DNA of 55,667 nt, from assembly GCA_902497095.1 (NCBI GenBank), contig CABVDD010000010.1, positions 1 through 55,667 of the forward strand, read 5' to 3'. This document shows positions 49,561 through 55,667 of the stretch, one piece after another; position 1 is the first letter of the stretch, and the number at the start of each line of letters is the position of its first letter. Under the pieces are notes generated by a model. That model saw nothing but the letters and a program-made list of their open reading frames with translations, was not told where the DNA came from and did no database searches. Source of the DNA: an uncultured Faecalicoccus sp. GTDB taxonomy: Bacteria; Bacillota_I; Bacilli_A; Erysipelotrichales; Erysipelotrichaceae. A program made the translations under genes and the position numbers.

Positions 49561-49770
49561 ATGAGTGCAATTGATGAATTGAAATCTATTTCTACAAAAA
49601 AACATGTGGTGACCAGTATTGAATATGATTGTCCATCTCAAGAAAAAGAAGATGAAGTTTTTGAAACAGTTAGAGATATTCTAAAACATCATTTGGATGA
49701 GGTTGCCAAGATCACATATGATCTGGAAGCAGAGAATAAAGTTAAAGTAGAAGTGACACAGAATCTATAA
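49561..49770 (+). CDS. Small hypothetical protein
   Basis: The 69-residue protein has a charged composition with two predicted helices (EDEVFETVRDILKHHLDEV) and a final beta-like KVKVEV stretch. It has no Cys, signal or membrane segment. I do not recognise it. GAGG is 9 bases before ATG 49561; ATG 49555 is too close. It follows the Trp importer by 46 bases and precedes a terminator, so it may be the last gene of that operon. Confidence 0.6.
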   Translation: MSAIDELKSISTKKHVVTSIEYDCPSQEKEDEVFETVRDILKHHLDEVAKITYDLEAENKVKVEVTQNL

Positions 49771-49789
49771 AATGGATTGAATTGATTAT

Positions 49790-49820
49790 GACAATTCCTG
49801 GAAGGAATTGTCATTTTCTT
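49790..49820 (+). terminator. Terminator downstream of the Trp importer and small protein genes
   Basis: GACAATTCC (49790-49798) pairs perfectly with GGAATTGTC (49804-49812), followed by ATTTTCTTT. Confidence 0.85.
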
Positions 49821-49972
49821 TATGAAGATTTTTTTATAGTTCGAGAATAAATGACAGCGATAATTAAAACAATAAAGCCTGGTAAAACCGTAGGTGTCTT
49901 AATAAATACATAGAGCAGAAATAATAAAGCTGCCAAAAAATAGAGAAGCATCGCAATAATATTTTTATTCAT
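49820..49972 (-). CDS. Small two-helix membrane protein
   Basis: This 50-residue protein has two hydrophobic helices (IIAMLLYFLAALLFLLYVF and a second from VLPGFIVLIIAVIY) and a short basic end. AAGGAGA lies 5 bases before ATG 49972, which supports this start over an in-frame ATG at 50020. No function can be assigned. It is alone on the minus strand. Confidence 0.55.
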   Translation of the reverse strand: MNKNIIAMLLYFLAALLFLLYVFIKTPTVLPGFIVLIIAVIYSRTIKKSS

Positions 49973-50104
49973 GGAAATCTCCTTTTTCTCCATTATAAGA
50001 AAGGACAGATATAAAAACAAGTCTCTTATATCTATACAAAATATTAATTTGTAGATAAAACGGATATATGATATATTTCTTACATGATTTAAGGGAGGAT
50101 ACCT

Positions 50105-50956
50105 ATGTTAAAAATGATTTTACAAGGAATGGTCGTTGGTATAGCTAATATCATTCCTGGTGTTAGTGGCGGTACTATGATGGTCGCCATGGGACTATAT
50201 GATAAATTGATTCACTCTATTACACATTTAAAGAGTGAATTTAAAGAAAGTATGAAATTATTACTTCCAATATTTATAGGAGCTGGTTTAGCTATAGTTA
50301 TTTTATCTAGACTTTTTGAGTTTTTACTAAATGATTATCCGGTACCTACAAATTTCGCGTTTTGTGGATTAATTGTTGGAAGTCTTCCATTTATTTTAAA
50401 AAAAGTGAAAGGATCAAATCCGGCAAAATCACAAAATTGGATTCCACTTTTAGTTTTCTTTATTATTGTTGTAGGAATGGCTGTTATGGGAGAAGAAGGC
50501 GGATCTGCCAGCACTTTACATGTAGATTTTTTACAAGGAATTATTTTAGTTTTGGTGGGTGTTATTGCGGCAGCTACAATGGTTATACCTGGAGTCAGTG
50601 GATCTATGATGTTGATGCTTCTGGGATATTATGAAACGATTTTATCTTATGTAAACCAGACGGTAGATGCAATAACAACTTTTAATATTCCTGCTTTTAT
50701 TAATTGTTGTATTGTTTTGATTCCATTTGCCATAGGTGTTGTTGTTGGTATTTTCGCAATCGCTAAGTTGATTGAATGGATATTTCAACGTTGGCAAACC
50801 CCTGCCTATTATGCGATTATCGGTCTAATTACCGCTAGTCCTGTGGCTATCTTATTAAAAACGGATTGGAGTCAATCCTCTGTGCTTATGGTTGTTATAG
50901 GGGTATTTACATTTGCGGCAGGATGGTTTGTTGCCAGTAAACTAGGAGATGAATAG
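50105..50956 (+). CDS. DUF368 family undecaprenyl phosphate translocase (PopT-like)
   Basis: The 283-residue membrane protein has the DUF368 pattern, with two pseudo-repeat motifs: IANIIPGVSGGTMMVAMGLYD near residue 13 and TMVIPGVSGSMMLMLLGYYE near residue 160. PopT proteins of this family flip undecaprenyl phosphate back across the membrane for re-use in wall synthesis. GGGAGGAT precedes the ATG. It is monocistronic with its own terminator. Confidence 0.9.
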   Translation: MLKMILQGMVVGIANIIPGVSGGTMMVAMGLYDKLIHSITHLKSEFKESMKLLLPIFIGAGLAIVILSRLFEFLLNDYPVPTNFAFCGLIVGSLPFILKKVKGSNPAKSQNWIPLLVFFIIVVGMAVMGEEGGSASTLHVDFLQGIILVLVGVIAAATMVIPGVSGSMMLMLLGYYETILSYVNQTVDAITTFNIPAFINCCIVLIPFAIGVVVGIFAIAKLIEWIFQRWQTPAYYAIIGLITASPVAILLKTDWSQSSVLMVVIGVFTFAAGWFVASKLGDE

Positions 50957-50993
50957 TTTAAATCTTTATTTGTCACATCGTTATAAGATTATG

Positions 50994-51028
50994 CAAAAGG
51001 CTGAAATCATAATATTTCAGTCTTTTTT
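50994..51028 (+). terminator. Terminator of the DUF368 gene
   Basis: GGCTGAAAT and ATTTCAGTC (50999-51007 and 51014-51022, one G-U pair) form the stem, followed by six T. Confidence 0.85.
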
Positions 51029-51127
51029 AATTTTTAACTTGAAAAAAGAATTATTTAAAATGCATATTAAATAAATAGATTTTATGTACATTAATGTGCA
51101 GGATATAAAAAAACGCAAGGAGAATTC

Positions 51128-51683
51128 ATGAATAAGAAAAAAGTGGCTCTATATTTAGTCTGTAATTCTATTCTTTATTATCGGATGGATCTTTTGGCCA
51201 TCACAAAGTACAAGTACTAAAGCAAATGCCTGTGTGATGGATAAAAAACAATCGAATCAGGATGATTGGTATGTATCATTGACAATAGAAGAAGCCTTAC
51301 AAAAATTAAACGATCATGAGGATGGCGTTTATTATTTTGGATATAAGGATTGCCCATGGTGCCAAGATGCCACACCCGTCTTAAAAGAGGTAGCAGAAAG
51401 CCATCATAAAAAAGTTTACTATATAAAAGTTAGAGATGATGCACACAATCTTTTGTATAATGATGAACAAAAAGAAAGAATCATCAGTTACTTTGGTGAT
51501 TATATGGAAACGAATGAAGATGGAGAGTTAACGCTGTATGTGCCAATGGTCGTACAAATGGAGGATAGAAACGTACAAAATAGTCATATTGGAACTCTAG
51601 ATAGTTATGATCCGAATGAAAGAGAAATGACAAAAGAAGAAATTCAGAAATTAAAAGATATCTATGAGAGATTCTTTGATTAA
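51128..51683 (+). pseudogene. Thioredoxin-like membrane-anchored protein, frameshifted copy
   Basis: AAGGAGAA and ATG 51128 open MNKKKVALYL, but this frame ends at 51220. The membrane helix and the thioredoxin domain continue in another frame (ILFFIIGWIFWPSQS, then KANACV), so one extra base lies near the homopolymer runs at 51137-51165. The domain has the CPWC redox motif (YKDCPWCQDATPVLKE). From ATG 51234 a soluble fragment of 149 residues without anchor could still be made, but no good ribosome binding site precedes it. The intact paralogue is at 54628. A sequencing error is the main alternative. Confidence 0.7.
51294..51661 (+). repeat. 368-bp direct repeat, copy 1
   Basis: By eye this block is identical to 54826-55193 (offset 3532). 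Sequences before it differ strongly and those after it are similar but diverged. It covers the CPWC thioredoxin domain. Confidence 0.85.
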
Positions 51684-51867
51684 GCAATCTACCCTATGTA
51701 TATGGTTTACAAGAGGTGAGTTTAAAAGATGGTAAATGTAGAGGTGCTTTTATGATCTCGATTACATGAATCAATTTGATGTGAGTGTAGAGTGCAAAAA
51801 AGATTCTTTGCATATATTTGAAACTCAGGTAGCGATATTTTTATAACGTTTGGTATTTTATGCATGT
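51684..51867. other. Decayed duplicated flank
   Basis: No gene is supported. The start, with CCTATGTATATGGTTTACAA at 51694, matches the downstream flank of the second thioredoxin-like gene at 55226, and scattered similarity continues for roughly 80 bases. This shows that the old duplication extended past the stop codons. Confidence 0.5.
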
Positions 51868-51930
51868 AAAAGGGGCTATAACGAGTAAATGGTCTGTAAA
51901 AATCATCTATTCGTTACAGCCTCTTTTTTT
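51868..51930 (+). terminator. Terminator with GGGGCTRTAACGAGTAAAT repeat arm
   Basis: A long stem is formed by AGGGGCTATAACGAGTAAATG (from 51871) and CATCTATTCGTTACAGCCTCT (to 51924), followed by a T-run. The left arm is almost the same as the end of the transketolase gene at about 14229-14248. Confidence 0.75.
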
Positions 51931-51951
51931 TGGTAAAGATTTTCTTTACCA
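51931..51951. promoter_or_regulatory. TGGTAAAG inverted repeat, candidate operator
   Basis: TGGTAAAG (51931-51938) and CTTTACCA (51944-51951) are perfect inverted repeats 24 bases before the -10 element of the redox operon. ArsR-type regulators often bind such palindromes, and one is encoded in the operon. Confidence 0.5.
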
Positions 51952-51974
51952 TTCATACAAAAGTGGTAAGTTTA

Positions 51975-51983
51975 TGGTATAGT
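51975..51983 (+). promoter_or_regulatory. Extended -10 promoter of the redox operon
   Basis: TGGTATAGT (51975-51983) precedes GAAAGGAA and ATG 52015. No good -35 box is seen. Confidence 0.5.
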
Positions 51984-52014
51984 GGTTCAAACGAATGAAC
52001 GAAAGGAATATAAA

Positions 52015-52698
52015 ATGAAAAAAATATTAATTGTAGAAACCAATGTATCGACTTATGGTGATATAGCTAAACCGACAGGACTTTGGTTGGGTGAATTGGT
52101 TCATTTTTATGATGAAATTATCCAGAAGGGATATGGAGCAGATTTTGTTAGTCCTTTAGGAGGATATATACCAATTGATCCAACATCTATGAAATATATG
52201 AATACAACAGATTATAGGTGGTATAGAAATAAAGACTTTACTGATCGTGCTTTAGGAAATACAAAGAAACCAGAAGATATAGATCCAAACCAATACGATG
52301 CGATTTATTATACGGGAGGACATGGTGTATTATGGGATTTTCCAAATAACCTTTCCTTAAAGCACATTGCCGAAACAATATATACAAATGGTGGATATGT
52401 AACAGCTGTTTGTCATGGTGTAGTTGGTTTATTAAATCTAACAGATGAACAGAAAAAGTTTTTAATTCAAGGAAAGAGAGTGACGGGATTTACAAATACA
52501 GAAGAAATGATTATTCAAAAGACAAAATTAGTTTTGTTTTCAACAGAAGACACATTGAAAGAAAAAGGGGGTTTATATTCTAAAAAAAGATTTTTTACAA
52601 GTTACGCTTTGAAAGATCAAAAAATCATTACAGGGCAAAATCCATGGTCAGCCAGAGCTGTCGCAAAGCTTTTAATTGAGAGTTTGGAGGGATTTTAA
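52015..52698 (+). CDS. DJ-1/PfpI family protein (Hsp31-like)
   Basis: The 227-residue protein has the class I glutamine amidotransferase-like fold of the DJ-1 superfamily. The nucleophile Cys is in TAVCHGVVGLL and an earlier YYTGGHGVLWDFP motif is typical of Hsp31/glyoxalase III-type proteins. Such proteins detoxify methylglyoxal or act as stress chaperones. The start at 52015 has GAAAGGAA upstream. Its stop codon overlaps the next ATG by one base. Confidence 0.88.
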   Translation: MKKILIVETNVSTYGDIAKPTGLWLGELVHFYDEIIQKGYGADFVSPLGGYIPIDPTSMKYMNTTDYRWYRNKDFTDRALGNTKKPEDIDPNQYDAIYYTGGHGVLWDFPNNLSLKHIAETIYTNGGYVTAVCHGVVGLLNLTDEQKKFLIQGKRVTGFTNTEEMIIQKTKLVLFSTEDTLKEKGGLYSKKRFFTSYALKDQKIITGQNPWSARAVAKLLIESLEGF

Positions 52699-53468
52699 TG
52701 AATCATGAGATTTATATTGATGAACAGAAATGTGTAGGATGTAAACAATGTATCAAAGATTGCCCACAACAAAATATTGATTTTATTAATAATTGTGCAC
52801 ACATACGTTCACAAGATTGTTTAAAGTGTGGTCATTGCGTTGCGATTTGTCCCAAAGAAGCAGTTTCTATGACAGGATTTGATCATGAACCTGTACAATT
52901 TGATTATAATAAAAAAATAGACCCTCATTCATTTTTAGAACTGATTCAAAAAAGTCGTTCAATTCGTCAATTTCAAAATAAAGAAATACCTCAAGACGTT
53001 TTAAATGACATTATTGAAACTGCGCAATATATGCCAACGGCAAAAAATATGCGTGATGTAGAAGTCATTCTACTAAAGAAAGAACAAGCTAATATTGAGA
53101 AAGTAGCGGTTGGTGTATTTAAACGGCTATTAAAGATCATGAATGTTTTCAATAAAAAATATAGAGGATTTGAGATTGATGAGCATTTCTTTTTTAAACA
53201 AGCTCCATTAGTGATCCTCGTTGTCGCAAAGAATAAGACAAATGCAGATTTAGCGGCATCTGCCATGGCATTTATGGCACAAGTGCATGGGTTAGGAGTC
53301 TTATATAGTGGCTTTTTTACAATGGTATCTCATATTTCATTACAAATCAAAAAAATGCTTTCGATTCAAAAAGGCAAAAAGGTGTATGCCACCCTTGTAA
53401 TCGGTTATCCAGCTGTAAAATATATGCGTGGAGTACAAAGAGACCCTGTCCATGTTGAATATAGGTGA
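52698..53468 (+). CDS. Nitroreductase family protein with N-terminal 2x[4Fe-4S] ferredoxin domain
   Basis: The 256-residue protein has two ferredoxin motifs in the first 55 residues (CVGCKQCIKDCP and CLKCGHCVAICP), then a nitroreductase domain starting RSIRQFQNKEIP with an FMN-site pattern. Ferredoxin electrons probably feed the flavin to reduce an unknown substrate. It is translationally coupled to the DJ-1-like gene and followed by the ArsR regulator. Confidence 0.92.
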   Translation: MNHEIYIDEQKCVGCKQCIKDCPQQNIDFINNCAHIRSQDCLKCGHCVAICPKEAVSMTGFDHEPVQFDYNKKIDPHSFLELIQKSRSIRQFQNKEIPQDVLNDIIETAQYMPTAKNMRDVEVILLKKEQANIEKVAVGVFKRLLKIMNVFNKKYRGFEIDEHFFFKQAPLVILVVAKNKTNADLAASAMAFMAQVHGLGVLYSGFFTMVSHISLQIKKMLSIQKGKKVYATLVIGYPAVKYMRGVQRDPVHVEYR

Positions 53469-53471
53469 ATT

Positions 53472-53801
53472 ATGAAAAAAGAATGTAAAGATAGAATAGA
53501 AGATCTAAGAAAAGATTTTATGAACTTGCGCAAAGTATTTGTTGCTTTAGGAGATGAGACAAGACAGTTGATTCTTTTGGTACTTTTAGAGCATGAACCC
53601 AATGCATTACGAGTTAATGAAATCGCACAATATACATATTTATCAAGGCCGGCTGTTTCGCATCATCTACAAATTTTAAAAGAAACAGGAATTCTTCAGA
53701 TGCGTAAAGAAGGTACAAAGAATTATTATTCAATCTATCGAGAAACACCAGTATTTAAACAAATAAAAGAGATGTTTGAAAAGATAGAGAAAAGCATATA
53801 A
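53472..53801 (+). CDS. ArsR family transcriptional regulator
   Basis: The 109-residue winged-helix protein has VALGDETRQLILLVL and the recognition helix LSRPAVSHHLQILKETGIL. There is no CxC metal site in the usual helix; the only Cys is near the N-terminus (ECKDR), so it may sense redox state or a small molecule rather than arsenic. It is the third gene of the redox operon and likely controls it through the palindrome at 51931. Confidence 0.9.
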   Translation: MKKECKDRIEDLRKDFMNLRKVFVALGDETRQLILLVLLEHEPNALRVNEIAQYTYLSRPAVSHHLQILKETGILQMRKEGTKNYYSIYRETPVFKQIKEMFEKIEKSI

Positions 53802-53813
53802 AGAGGATAAAAG

Positions 53814-54572
53814 ATGATTTTATATTTTTCAGGAACAGGAAACAGTGCTTATGTTGCCAAGGTCATACAGAAAAAATTAAATGAGGAAATCATATATCTG
53901 AATCAAAAGATTCGTTACCAGGATCATTCTTCTATTTTTTCTATAAATCCTTGGGTTGTTGTTACACCAACATATGCATGGCAAATTCCAAATATTGTAC
54001 AAGAATGGCTTATAAAAACTAGACTGGAAGGAAATAAAGATATTTATTTTGTCATGACTTGTGGTGAAAGCATAGGAAATGCTTCACATTCACTACAACG
54101 ACTTTGTGACAAGAAAGGATGGAATTATAAAGGATGTATGCCGGTGGTAATGCCGGAAAACTATATAGCGTTATTTTCGGTACCTGGTACGAAAGAAACA
54201 ATGCAGATCATAGAAAACGCAAAACCTGTTATTTCCTCTTTGATAAAGAGAATTCAAGCAGGTAAGTCGTTTGATTTGAATCAAATTCATTTTGGTGATT
54301 CTTTTCGAAGCGGTGTCATTCATGATTTGTTTTATTATTTTATTGTCAAAGATAAGAAATTTTATGTGAATAAAAAATGCGTGGGATGTAAAACGTGTCA
54401 GAAAGTATGCCCGATGAATAACATTTCTCTTCAAAACAAAAGACCGGTATGGAATCATCGGTGTACGCATTGTATGGCATGTATTAGTCAATGTCCATTT
54501 AAAGCCATTGAATATGGTAAACATACAGTCGGGAAGCCAAGATATCTTTTTCCAGAAAAAACTATTAAATGA
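53814..54572 (+). CDS. EFR1-type flavodoxin-ferredoxin fusion protein
   Basis: The 252-residue protein starts with a flavodoxin-like FMN site (YFSGTGNSAYVAK) and ends with two ferredoxin motifs (CVGCKTCQKVCP and CTHCMACISQCP). Such EFR1 family proteins are electron carriers whose partners are mostly unknown. It is the fourth gene of the redox operon and probably supplies electrons to the nitroreductase. Confidence 0.92.
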   Translation: MILYFSGTGNSAYVAKVIQKKLNEEIIYLNQKIRYQDHSSIFSINPWVVVTPTYAWQIPNIVQEWLIKTRLEGNKDIYFVMTCGESIGNASHSLQRLCDKKGWNYKGCMPVVMPENYIALFSVPGTKETMQIIENAKPVISSLIKRIQAGKSFDLNQIHFGDSFRSGVIHDLFYYFIVKDKKFYVNKKCVGCKTCQKVCPMNNISLQNKRPVWNHRCTHCMACISQCPFKAIEYGKHTVGKPRYLFPEKTIK

Positions 54573-54627
54573 GTAGGTTTTAAAAACTGATTCGTATACA
54601 ATAAGATGTATATAAAGGAGATTTATA

Positions 54628-55215
54628 ATGATCGAAAAGAATGTTATAAGAATCAGTGTAAGTATAGGTATCATCATTTTTATTTTGATTGGTTGGTTTG
54701 TAGTTCATAATCAGGAAAAAGAAAAGATAAAGAATCCAAGAGGATGTGATTCTCAGAATGCTTGCGTTATAGAGGACTTGGATGAGAAAGAAGATAATTG
54801 GAATATTGAACTGACAATGGAAGATGCCTTACAAAAATTAAACGATCATGAGGATGGCGTTTATTATTTTGGATATAAGGATTGCCCATGGTGCCAAGAT
54901 GCCACACCCGTCTTAAAAGAGGTAGCAGAAAGCCATCATAAAAAAGTTTACTATATAAAAGTTAGAGATGATGCACACAATCTTTTGTATAATGATGAAC
55001 AAAAAGAAAGAATCATCAGTTACTTTGGTGATTATATGGAAACGAATGAAGATGGAGAGTTAACGCTGTATGTGCCAATGGTCGTACAAATGGAGGATAG
55101 AAACGTACAAAATAGTCATATTGGAACTCTAGATAGTTATGATCCGAATGAAAGAGAAATGACAAAAGAAGAAATTCAGAAATTAAAAGATATTTATGAG
55201 AGCTTCTTCAATTAA
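54628..55215 (+). CDS. Thioredoxin-like membrane-anchored protein, intact copy
   Basis: The 195-residue protein has an N-terminal membrane helix (about 8-26, ISVSIGIIIFILIGWFVV), a linker with Cys-containing NACV, and an outside thioredoxin fold with CPWC in YKDCPWCQDATPVLKE. It probably reduces or forms disulfides outside the membrane. AAAGGAG lies 8 bases before the ATG. Its last three quarters are identical in sequence to the frameshifted gene at 51128. It is separated from EFR1 by 55 bases and may have its own promoter. Confidence 0.85.
   Translation: MIEKNVIRISVSIGIIIFILIGWFVVHNQEKEKIKNPRGCDSQNACVIEDLDEKEDNWNIELTMEDALQKLNDHEDGVYYFGYKDCPWCQDATPVLKEVAESHHKKVYYIKVRDDAHNLLYNDEQKERIISYFGDYMETNEDGELTLYVPMVVQMEDRNVQNSHIGTLDSYDPNEREMTKEEIQKLKDIYESFFN
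54826..55193 (+). repeat. 368-bp direct repeat, copy 2
   Basis: Apparently identical to 51294-51661. The identity covers silent positions too, which points to recent gene conversion or very recent copying. Confidence 0.85.
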
Positions 55216-55399
55216 AAAATCCATCCTATGTATATGGTTTACAAGAGGTGGGTTAAAAAATAGATGTGCTGTTTATTACGTGAATAAATTGATATGATTG
55301 AGGGTACGAACTGTAAGAATGGATTCATTATTTATTAAATTATTCTATGCATATACTGGAAAGATAATCTTCTATATTCCATATTCCGTAGCACATAAA
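55216..55399. other. Intergenic region after the thioredoxin-like gene
   Basis: The first part is the diverged partner of the flank at 51684. I see no supported gene in it. Confidence 0.45.
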
Positions 55400-55401
55400 A
55401 A

Positions 55402-55427
55402 CTGAGCTGTATTTTGCTCAGCTTTTT
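55402..55427 (+). terminator. Terminator downstream of the thioredoxin-like gene
   Basis: CTGAGC (55402-55407) pairs with GCTCAG (55416-55421), followed by a T-run; A residues before the stem allow action on both strands. Confidence 0.75.
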
Positions 55428-55432
55428 TATGT

Positions 55433-55451
55433 TGTTCATGAATCGTGAACA
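55433..55451. promoter_or_regulatory. TGTTCA-N7-TGAACA palindrome
   Basis: An inverted repeat with a 7-base centre lies directly before the TTGTCAC repeats. It could be a protein-binding site. Confidence 0.35.
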
Positions 55452-55456
55452 GTGAT

Positions 55457-55567
55457 TTGTCACTAAAAGTTGTCACCAATTTGTCACTGACTTGTCACTA
55501 GGACTTGTCACTAAAATAAGGGGCCTAGAGAGGGGTTGATTTGTCACTAAATTTGTCACTGACAAGT
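55457..55567. repeat. TTGTCAC repeat cluster
   Basis: Seven copies of TTGTCAC(T/C) start at 55457, 55470, 55481, 55492, 55505, 55541 and 55553. Most steps are 11-13 bases, close to one helical turn. The last copy continues into TGACAA, giving a near-perfect palindrome (TTGTCACTGACAA). There is no coding frame across it. Confidence 0.8.
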
Positions 55568-55570
55568 CTA

Positions 55571-55603
55571 GAAAAAGAAAAAAGCCTTTATATAAAGGCT
55601 TTT
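55571..55603 (-). terminator. Terminator of the tRNA-Gly gene
   Basis: On the minus strand AAAGCCTTTA and TAAAGGCTTT (55581-55590 and 55593-55602) form the stem, followed by TTTTCTTTTTC. Confidence 0.8.
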
Positions 55604-55612
55604 GAGACAATG

Positions 55613-55667
55613 TGGAGCAGGTGATGAGAATCGAACTCACGTAGTCAGCTTGGAAGGCTGAAGTTCT
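55613..55667 (-). tRNA. tRNA-Gly (anticodon TCC), 5' end outside the window
   Basis: On the minus strand the anticodon arm has stem TCAGC/GCTGA with loop CTTCCAA, giving anticodon TCC for Gly. A T-arm with GTTCGATTC follows, and the encoded CCA lies at 55613-55615. About 55 bases are present; the acceptor 5' side and D-arm lie beyond the window edge. Confidence 0.92.

Noticed and set aside
55457..55567. CRISPR array
   Set aside because: Repeat units are only 8 bases with no unique spacers of constant length and no cas genes.

Overview
The window is AT-rich DNA of a low-GC Gram-positive bacterium (Bacillota). AGGAGG-type ribosome binding sites, a Trp T-box, a CcpA-type cre site, lipobox lipoproteins, BspA-like surface repeats and many PTS genes fit a gut Firmicute, most likely of the Erysipelotrichia. 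That last placement is inference from gene content. There is one tmRNA, one partial tRNA-Gly, and no rRNA, CRISPR array or transposase.

Layout. (1) 1-5.4 kb: a Shedu-type (DUF4263) anti-phage nuclease candidate, a CPBP membrane protease, a small PH-like membrane protein, and a large Ig-like/LRR surface protein whose ribosome binding site holds a perfect hairpin. (2) 5.4-6.4 kb: a bile-salt-hydrolase/penicillin V acylase family enzyme. (3) 6.5-14.3 kb: sugar locus A. A PRD/EIIA regulator, a membrane-anchored helical-repeat protein and deoC diverge from an ascorbate-type PTS (IIA-IIC-IIB) and a split transketolase. (4) 14.3-19.6 kb: a sugar isomerase-like TIM barrel, a CapA-like protein, smpB with ssrA, and a Na/Pi cotransporter. 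(5) 19.7-33.9 kb: sugar locus B. A second PRD regulator, a second copy of the membrane helical-repeat protein, an Rpe-like epimerase and a PH-like protein diverge from a long operon. That operon encodes a dehydrogenase, class II aldolase, FGGY kinase, mannose-type PTS IIA/IIB/IIC/IID, a second dehydrogenase and aldolase, an AraM-like glycerol-1-phosphate dehydrogenase and an AraL/NagD-like phosphatase. (6) 34-42 kb: an esterase, a DUF4358-MBOAT-DHHW acetylation operon, a MATE transporter, an acetyltransferase, a HAD hydrolase and asnA. (7) 42-49.5 kb: two parallel TrpXYZ-like ABC importers. The first is linked to ilvE and the second is led by a T-box with a UGG (Trp) specifier. (8) 49.5-55.7 kb: small proteins, a PopT/DUF368 transporter, then a redox island (DJ-1/PfpI protein, ferredoxin-nitroreductase, ArsR regulator, EFR1 flavo-ferredoxin). 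It is bracketed by two thioredoxin-like genes that share an apparently identical 368-bp block, and one of these genes is frameshifted. A TTGTCAC repeat cluster and tRNA-Gly(TCC) close the window.

The strongest candidate for something undescribed is the architecture shared by loci A and B. In each, a PRD-EIIA regulator is next to a homologous one-TM helical-repeat protein and a sugar-phosphate aldolase or epimerase, all divergent from a PTS operon. Each divergent region also carries its own repeated DNA motif: TTGCACAA in locus A and TTGCGTAATTAAT in locus B, the latter recurring inside the locus B operon just upstream of its PTS genes.
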